From NCBI GenBank assembly GCA_964357255.1, contig CAYHKQ010000081.1:1-9962 (forward strand): a DNA stretch of 9,962 nt, written 5' to 3'. Source of the DNA: JBBTIS01 sp038059855 (lineage in GTDB: Bacteria; Elusimicrobiota; Elusimicrobia; JACQPE01). Shown here one piece after another: positions 7,133 through 9,962 of this stretch. A program made the position numbers and the translations under genes. Position 1 is the first letter of the stretch, and each line of letters begins with the position of its first letter. The notes beneath the pieces were generated by a model that saw only the letters and a list, made by a program, of their open reading frames with translations, was not told where the DNA came from and searched no databases.

Positions 7133-7831
7133 ATGATGAAAAAAATTATGGTGTTCGCTCTGGCGCTGTGTTTTGGCGCGCGAGCGGCCCAAGCAGCAGG
7201 GAACGCCAATGTCAACATGACCGTCACCATTAGCAACACCCTGGCTATTGCGGCAAACGTGGGAGGCATTAACTTCCTGGGAGGAACCGGCGCCGGAGGA
7301 GCATTCAACCTGGGCGACAACATGGTATTGATAACGTCCCCAATCGCGGTGACGAATCAGAACACGAGCGTTATTGCCGACCTGTCATTGTCCGCAACGA
7401 ACTTCGGCGGCGACACAGTAGGAGAGGCGGCGCTTTTGGCCTCTACGCTCGTTAATGATGCCACGGTCCAGGGACAAGATAGCGTTGCCTTGGGGGCTGT
7501 CTTCGTGTCTCCGGGTATGCGCGCCTTGAGCACTGCGGACGTCACCAGGGGTGGCTCTGGCACCGATGCCGTTACAGCCGCAGGGGCTGAAGCAAAGGGA
7601 GGAGCCGCTACTTGCGACAATACCAAGAAATACTGCGCGGAGACTGACGCGATATATGCTACGCAAAGTTCGGGCGGCACCTACTACCTGGGAGACGGGC
7701 AAAACCTGTCCTTGGGCGAGACGGTGAGTTTAAGATTGTTCTTCCGTCCGCCAACTTCGATGACGTTTGACAGCGTCAGCTTGACAGCTACCTTGTTCAT
7801 TGTGGCGTCAGTAGGCGGAAGCGAGGAATAA
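7133..7831 (+). CDS. Small secreted, probably abundant surface protein of unknown family
   Basis: A 232-residue protein that I do not recognise. MMKKIM followed by a hydrophobic core and cleavage after AQA (about residue 21) gives a clear signal peptide. The mature part is rich in Gly, Ala, Ser, Thr and Asn, has no Trp, and reads as alternating beta strands (VNMTVTISNTLAIAANVGG near the start, SVSLTATLFIVAS at the end). One Cys pair (TCDNTKKYC) could form a disulfide. Start and end resemble fimbrial, WxL-like or other shell-forming beta proteins, but no diagnostic motif is present and the WxL tryptophans are missing. Codon use stands apart: 8 of 10 Phe codons are TTC, against 3 of 18 in the gene just upstream. 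With the nine-base Shine-Dalgarno and own leader, this points to high expression, as for a major surface subunit. Its neighbours suggest it may be the client of the ligase and secreted partner proteins (inference). Confidence 0.85.
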   Translation: MMKKIMVFALALCFGARAAQAAGNANVNMTVTISNTLAIAANVGGINFLGGTGAGGAFNLGDNMVLITSPIAVTNQNTSVIADLSLSATNFGGDTVGEAALLASTLVNDATVQGQDSVALGAVFVSPGMRALSTADVTRGGSGTDAVTAAGAEAKGGAATCDNTKKYCAETDAIYATQSSGGTYYLGDGQNLSLGETVSLRLFFRPPTSMTFDSVSLTATLFIVASVGGSEE

Positions 7832-7833
7832 AA

Positions 7834-7892
7834 GGGAGTAGCCGCATAGGGGAAAGGCCAAAGAGGCCGCAAGAGAGCGAAGCGGCGCTCCC
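7834..7892 (+). repeat. GGCCAAAGAGGCC hairpin repeat, copy A1
   Basis: Outer arms GGGAG-TA-GCCGC (7834-7845) and GCGGC-G-CTCCC (7882-7892) enclose GGCCAAAGAGGCC (7856-7868), itself an interrupted palindrome. It starts three bases after the stop of the 7133 gene. Confidence 0.7.
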
Positions 7893-7956
7893 GGTGGTCA
7901 TATAGAAGAGGGCCACTGGGGCCAAGAGGGCCAAGAGAGAAGGCTTCAGGGAAGGG

Positions 7957-7973
7957 GCCTGGTAATGCCAGGC
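7957..7973. repeat. Small perfect hairpin
   Basis: GCCTGG (7957-7962), loop TAATG, CCAGGC (7968-7973). It lies downstream of a variant motif GGCCAAGAGGGCC at 7920-7932. There is no T tract, so it is not a typical terminator. Confidence 0.55.
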
Positions 7974-8051
7974 AGGGAGGTAAAAAAGATGAGACGAACG
8001 AGATGGGTAAGGGCGGGTCCTTTAATAGAGGCAGGATGAGGTGGATTAAAA

Positions 8052-8132
8052 GGGAGCGGCCGTAGAGAAAAAGGCCAAAGAGGCCGTAAGGGAAGGCCGA
8101 GAAGGTTAAGACAGAAAAGGAGCGGCGCTCCC
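8052..8132 (+). repeat. GGCCAAAGAGGCC hairpin repeat, copy A2
   Basis: Arms GGGAGCGGCCG (8052-8062) and CGGCGCTCCC (8123-8132) enclose GGCCAAAGAGGCC (8073-8085). It shares with A1 the left end, the motif with its GYAAG tail, and the AGCGGCGCTCCC right end, but has a longer middle. Confidence 0.7.
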
Positions 8133-8242
8133 AGGGACTAGAAAGAAGACGACAAAGGTGAAAAAAGCGATGAAAACGATAAAGGCGAATAGTAAGGAGA
8201 GGGACGAAAGATTGTAAAAAACAGATTTTAGCGAGGGCAATA

Positions 8243-8254
8243 AAGGGTACCCTT
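8243..8254. repeat. 12-bp perfect palindrome
   Basis: AAGGGTACCCTT, followed by two copies of CCTTCGGAGG (8251-8260 and 8269-8278). Confidence 0.6.
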
Positions 8255-8327
8255 CGGAGGAACAAGGGCCTTCGGAGGGGGACTCCGCCAAACGGGCGGG
8301 GTAGCAATCCTCGGATAAAACCGGGGG

Positions 8328-8346
8328 GGCCCGCGGGTTCCAAGGG
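8328..8346 (-). repeat. Solitary reverse-oriented copy of the array core
   Basis: Exact reverse complement of the CCCTTGGAACCCGCGGG core with its flanking GGCC end, about 630 bases before the array. I see no matching pair of arms around it, so it is not a full hairpin unit. Confidence 0.8.
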
Positions 8347-8398
8347 GAGCGAAAGCTCTCTTCCAAGAGGGCCTTTCACGTGAAAGGCCGGCCCTCTT
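8345..8398. repeat. GNRA hairpin followed by a 20-bp palindrome in a longer stem
   Basis: GAGC-GAAA-GCTC (8347-8358) is a small stem with a GNRA tetraloop. Next, AAGAGGGCC (8365-8373) pairs with GGCCCTCTT (8390-8398). Overlapping this is a perfect 20-bp palindrome, 8370-8389, centred on CACGTG, whose left half is GGCCTTTCAC. Confidence 0.65.
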
Positions 8399-8408
8399 AA
8401 AGGAAAAG

Positions 8409-8444
8409 GCCAAAAACGCCAAAGAGGCCAAAGAGGCCAAAGAG
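8409..8444 (+). repeat. 9-bp tandem repeat GCCAAAGAG
   Basis: Three perfect copies (8418-8444) preceded by a degenerate one, GCCAAAAAC (8409-8417). The same 9-mer, reverse-complemented, builds the signal-peptide core of the 2227 gene. Confidence 0.8.
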
Positions 8445-8580
8445 GCGCAGGCCACGAAGAGAAAGCGACTAAGCGACTGAGAGAGAAGGCGACAAAAGCG
8501 AGTAGGCGACGAAGGCCTGTTGAAGAAGAAGGCGACTCAGGCGGCTTAGGGCAGGAAGGCGAGAAGCTTGAAGCTGAAAC

Positions 8581-8594
8581 GGCCGGCCGGCCGG
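8581..8594. repeat. GGCC simple repeat
   Basis: GGCCGGCCGGCCGG, three and a half copies of GGCC. Confidence 0.7.
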
Positions 8595-8636
8595 ATTCAG
8601 CGGGAAGGCTTAGACCTTTTTAATCTCTTTTTTTTC

Positions 8637-8817
8637 CGACCCACCCGCGAGACCCACAAACCCGAATAGCCCACTTTGAACGCTCTTTGAGAAGTTCGGT
8701 AACCGAAAGCCATGGCGCCAACGTCCTCGGCAAAATGCCGGGGGAACCCGCAGGCCCAATATGGCAAGTCAATTCGGTCGAATTTCGATAGAGATGGGGA
8801 AAGTGGCGGCGGGTCAA
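8637..8817 (+). ncRNA. Candidate structured RNA, family not recognised
   Basis: Several stems nest in about 180 bases: closing GACCC (8638-8642) with GGGTC (8811-8815); TTCGG-TAA-CCGAA (8695-8707); GCCAT (8709-8713) with ATGGC (8761-8765), enclosing an 8-bp stem CCTCGGCA/TGCCGGGG (8725-8743, loop AAA, one G-T pair); and AATTC-GGTC-GAATT (8771-8784). The T-rich stretch starting at 8827 could end a + strand transcript, but no strong terminator stem directly precedes it. It does not match riboswitches, 6S, SRP, RNase P or tmRNA as I know them. The strand is a guess. Confidence 0.35.
8743..8756 (+). repeat. Diverged copy of the array core
   Basis: GGAACCCGCAGGCC differs at one base from the GGAACCCGCGGGCC part of the core, and lies inside the GCCAT/ATGGC stem of the candidate RNA. 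Confidence 0.5.
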
Positions 8818-8918
8818 GCTGTCTCATTTTTTTCGTTTCTCTTATTGCGGGCCTTCCATTTTTGCTCCATAATTAAAATAGAGATTCTGTCTTCGCTCGG
8901 GAGATGGATTCTTGCTAT
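8818..8918. other. Spacer with AT-rich stretch, no gene seen
   Basis: T-rich from 8827 and AT-rich around CCATAATTAAAATAGAG (8867-8883). No paired promoter elements were found. Confidence 0.4.
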
Positions 8919-9011
8919 TTGGGAGAGGGACGGCTTCGCTCCCACGGCAACGGCGATCCGCAACCCTTGGAACCCGCGGGCCCTGAGCCAGGACGGAGCC
9001 CCCTCTCCCAA
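8919..9011 (+). repeat. Array unit 1
   Basis: Arms TTGGGAGAGGG (8919-8929) and CCCTCTCCCAA (9001-9011), a perfect 11-bp pair, enclose the core at 8961-8982. The spacing to the core is longer than in the other units. Confidence 0.8.
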
Positions 9012-9020
9012 TTCAAAAAG

Positions 9021-9078
9021 GGCCATTAGCGCCACCGAGGCCACGAGGGCCGCTGGCGCTATTGGCCTTCTTTTTATT
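9021..9078. terminator. Strong, possibly bidirectional terminator hairpin
   Basis: GGCCATTAGCGCCA (9021-9034) pairs with TGGCGCTATTGGCC (9054-9067) with one mismatch. AAAAAG precedes it and TTCTTTTTATTT follows. The loop holds GGCCACGAGGGCC, a relative of the GGCCAAAGAGGCC family. It lies in the array but lacks the core. Confidence 0.7.
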
Positions 9079-9080
9079 TC

Positions 9081-9151
9081 CCGCCGCCTGTGGAATTACC
9101 TAAGGAGCCTTGCGACTTGGAACCCGCGGGCCCTTTTGTCCCAGGCGGCGG
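9081..9151 (+). repeat. Array unit 3
   Basis: Arms CCGCCGCCTG (9081-9090) and CAGGCGGCGG (9142-9151). The core is shortened on its 5' side (CTTGGAACCCGCGGGCC, 9116-9132). The left arm shares CCCGCCGCCTGTGG with unit 8, but the interior differs. Confidence 0.8.
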
Positions 9152-9159
9152 TTAATTTT

Positions 9160-9223
9160 AGGGCAGACAGCGTTTCGGCGTTCCGCGAACCCTTGGAACC
9201 CGCGGGCCCGGCCTGTCTGCCCT
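9160..9223 (+). repeat. Array unit 4
   Basis: Arms AGGGCAGACAG (9160-9170) and CTGTCTGCCCT (9213-9223), perfect; core 9188-9208. Confidence 0.82.
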
Positions 9224-9231
9224 TTGATTTT

Positions 9232-9295
9232 GGGGCACGGAAAAATGCGCAAGCCTGCTTACCCTTGGAACCCGCGGGCCTTGGCTCCGTGCCCC
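9232..9295 (+). repeat. Array unit 5
   Basis: Arms GGGGCACGGA (9232-9241) and TCCGTGCCCC (9286-9295), perfect; core 9261-9280. Confidence 0.82.
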
Positions 9296-9303
9296 TCGAT
9301 TCC

Positions 9304-9367
9304 GCCGCACCGGAAATCTCTAGCGTCCCGCAACCCTTGGAACCCGCGGGCCTAGCGCCGGTGCGGC
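9304..9367 (+). repeat. Array unit 6
   Basis: Arms GCCGCACCGG (9304-9313) and CCGGTGCGGC (9358-9367), perfect; core 9331-9352. Confidence 0.82.
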
Positions 9368-9375
9368 CCGTTCTC

Positions 9376-9446
9376 ACTCCCCTGTCCGGAAATGCCGAAG
9401 AGTCCGCAACCCTTGGAACCCGCGGGCTCAACTCCGGCAGGGGAGT
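9376..9446 (+). repeat. Array unit 7
   Basis: Left arm ACTCCCCTGTCCGGA (9376-9390) and right arm TCCGGCAGGGGAGT (9433-9446) pair over 14 bp with one unpaired T on the left. Core 9407-9427. Confidence 0.82.
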
Positions 9447-9465
9447 CGGATTCATTGCATCTATC

Positions 9466-9537
9466 GCCCGCCGCCTGTGGACCATGATGAAGCTCGCAAC
9501 CCTTGGAACCCGCGGGCCCATCACCACGGCGGCGGGC
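9466..9537 (+). repeat. Array unit 8
   Basis: Left arm GCCCGCCGCCTGTGG (9466-9480) and right arm CCACGGCGGCGGGC (9524-9537) pair over 14 bp, again with one unpaired T on the left. TGATG and CATCA pair further in. Core 9497-9518. Confidence 0.82.
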
Positions 9538-9544
9538 AAAATTT

Positions 9545-9606
9545 GGGCACGGAGAATCTCAAGCGCCTGCTTACCCTTGGAACCCGCGGGCCTTGGCTCC
9601 GTGCCC
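9545..9606 (+). repeat. Array unit 5, second cycle
   Basis: Arms GGGCACGGA (9545-9553) and TCCGTGCCC (9598-9606); core 9573-9592. The left part between arm and core differs from the first cycle (AGAATCTCAAGC against AAAAATGCGCAA), so the copies diverge exactly there. Confidence 0.8.
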
Positions 9607-9767
9607 CTCGATTCCGCCGCACCGGAAATCTCTAGCGTCCCGCAACCCTTGGAACCCGCGGGCCTAGCGCCGGTGCGGCCCGTTCTCACTCCCCTGTCCG
9701 GAAATGCCGAAGAGTCCGCAACCCTTGGAACCCGCGGGCTCAACTCCGGCAGGGGAGTCGGATTCAT
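9565..9767 (+). repeat. 203-bp duplicated block, second copy
   Basis: Second copy, offset 312 bp, holding units 6 (arms 9616-9625 and 9670-9679) and 7 (arms 9688-9702 and 9745-9758) again, with cores at 9643-9664 and 9719-9739. Confidence 0.93.
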
Positions 9768-9907
9768 CCGGGATTCCGCAGTTGACCTCGATCCTCCCTC
9801 TGAAACCCCGGACTTTTTTGTCCCGTCATTCCGGCGGAAGCCGGAATCCAGTTTCCAAGGGGGTCTGGACCCCGGCTTTCGCCGGGGTGACGATCCAACT
9901 GCGGAAT
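9768..9907. mobile_element. 140-bp palindromic MITE/REP-like insertion
   Basis: Present after unit 7 in the second cycle and absent at the same point of the first. It is flanked by direct repeats TCGGATTCAT at 9758-9767 and 9908-9917, as a target duplication would leave. Near its ends are perfect 12-bp inverted repeats ATTCCGCAGTTG (9773-9784) and CAACTGCGGAAT (9896-9907); five bases (CCGGG) lie outside the left one. It encodes nothing, so mobility would need a transposase elsewhere. Confidence 0.7.
9824..9892. repeat. REP-like inverted repeat (CGTCATTCCGGC family)
   Basis: Two 28-base arms, 9824-9851 and 9865-9892, pair with a few mismatches around a 13-base loop. The ends are CGTCA/TGACG outside and TCCAG/CTGGA inside. 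I recognise this as a palindromic repeat type widespread in bacterial genomes. It occupies the centre of the 140-bp insertion. Confidence 0.75.
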
Positions 9908-9962
9908 TCGGATTCATTGCATCTATCGCCCGCCGCCTGTGGACCATGATGAAGCTCGCAAC
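9908..9962 (+). repeat. Array unit 8, second cycle, cut by window end
   Basis: These 55 bases repeat 9446-9500 exactly and stop at CAAC, the first bases of the next core, so the array runs on past the window. Confidence 0.88.

Larger units (their letters stand above)
7832..8598. other. Purine-rich, hairpin-rich non-coding region
   Basis: No credible gene. The + strand is dominated by A and G (for example 49 of 60 bases at 8161-8220). Long open frames exist only on the pyrimidine-rich strand, where stop codons are rare, and their translations are low-complexity. The region contains the GGCCAAAGAGGCC hairpins, a GCCAAAGAG tandem repeat, perfect palindromes, and irregular runs of AAGCGAC/AGGCGAC (8462-8560) and of xxGCGAxxx at about 9-base spacing (8160-8190). 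Confidence 0.7.
9253..9455 (+). repeat. 203-bp duplicated block, first copy
   Basis: Identical base for base to 9565-9767. It covers the core and right arm of unit 5, all of units 6 and 7, and TCGGATTCAT after unit 7. Confidence 0.93.
8919..9962 (+). repeat. Array of hairpin units with variable arms and a conserved internal core
   Basis: Ten cores built on CCCTTGGAACCCGCGGG (one shortened at its 5' end) plus one cut by the window end, all in the same orientation. Core start-to-start steps are 72, 72, 76, 90, 74, 72 and 76 bases from 9190 on. Each core lies between a different pair of complementary arms of about 9-15 bp. In most units 16-18 bases separate the left arm from the core and about five separate the core from the right arm. 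No gene is present in this 1-kb stretch. Confidence 0.9.

Noticed and set aside
7133..7831. Type IV pilin or canonical WxL protein
   Set aside because: No prepilin peptidase site followed by a long hydrophobic helix, and no Trp residues at all, so neither label can be supported.
7684..8379. Minus-strand open frame of 231 codons
   Set aside because: It overlaps the well-supported 7133 gene, is Leu/Pro/Phe-rich low complexity, and exists because the pyrimidine-rich strand has few stop codons.
8637..8817. c-di-GMP (GEMM) riboswitch on the minus strand
   Set aside because: A GGACG...GGTTACCGAAC arrangement is suggestive, but the diagnostic GCAAACC and GACGCAAAGCC segments are not present and no gene follows on that strand.
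8597..8827. Minus-strand open frame of 76 codons
   Set aside because: No ribosome site or domain; the region is better explained by nested hairpins.
9096..9947. Long minus-strand open frame of 283 codons across the array
   Set aside because: Its translation is only the repeated core read as GPAGSKG/PRVPRV blocks; there is no ribosome site or domain, and the frame stays open because the repeats have high GC.
8919..9962. CRISPR array
   Set aside because: Repeat spacing (72-90 bases) is superficially similar, but the intervening sequences are complementary arms around each repeat, some are duplicated, and no cas gene is present.
8919..9962. Integron attC array
   Set aside because: Unit size and unpaired T bases are reminiscent of attC, but the conserved GTTRRRY/RYYYAAC ends are missing, no gene cassettes lie between units, and the conserved part is internal.

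Overview
The window looks like a bacterial chromosome fragment from a diderm lineage of moderately high GC. A candidate phylum such as Elusimicrobiota would fit, but this is only a guess from gene content and style; there is no rRNA or other marker here to place it. All seven genes I accept lie on the + strand.

Bases 1-1053 hold the C-terminal third of UvrA, behind a poly-C/poly-G stretch that looks like a degraded contig edge. Bases 1093-6999 form a tightly packed run of five genes: an NAD-dependent sugar epimerase with a Cys4 insertion; a secreted two-domain beta protein; an OmpR/PhoB-type response regulator with no kinase nearby; an O-antigen-ligase/polymerase-type membrane protein with a TPR-like segment and a C-terminal beta domain; and a second secreted two-domain beta protein. 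The regulator and ligase overlap by 8 bp, and the ligase and last gene overlap as ATGA. A hairpin with a T-rich tail follows. By eye, the C-terminal domain of the ligase and both domains of the two secreted proteins share one pattern (a Trp, then a hydrophobic-x-Pro turn, then alternating strands ending in a Pro). That gives five apparent copies of one module in a single locus. A seventh gene at 7133-7831 has its own leader hairpin and a 9-base Shine-Dalgarno match. It encodes a small secreted Gly/Ala/Ser/Thr-rich protein whose codon use suggests high expression. Together this suggests a cell-surface system: sugar modification, polymer or glycan ligation, secreted partner proteins and an abundant surface protein. 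That functional reading is inference.

Bases 7832-9962 contain no credible gene and are dense in repeats. 7832-8598 is strongly purine-rich on the + strand and holds two related hairpin repeats built around GGCCAAAGAGGCC, plus a 9-bp tandem repeat that also occurs, reverse-complemented, inside the signal-peptide codons of the gene at 2227. 8637-8817 is a possible structured RNA of no recognised family. 8919-9962 is an array of about 60-95 bp hairpin units. Each has a different pair of complementary arms, but nearly all carry the same core (CCCTTGGAACCCGCGGG) at almost the same place between the arms. A 203-bp block of the array is exactly duplicated 312 bp downstream. A 140-bp palindromic REP/MITE-like element sits in the second cycle between 10-bp direct repeats. 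This array is the most unusual thing in the window.
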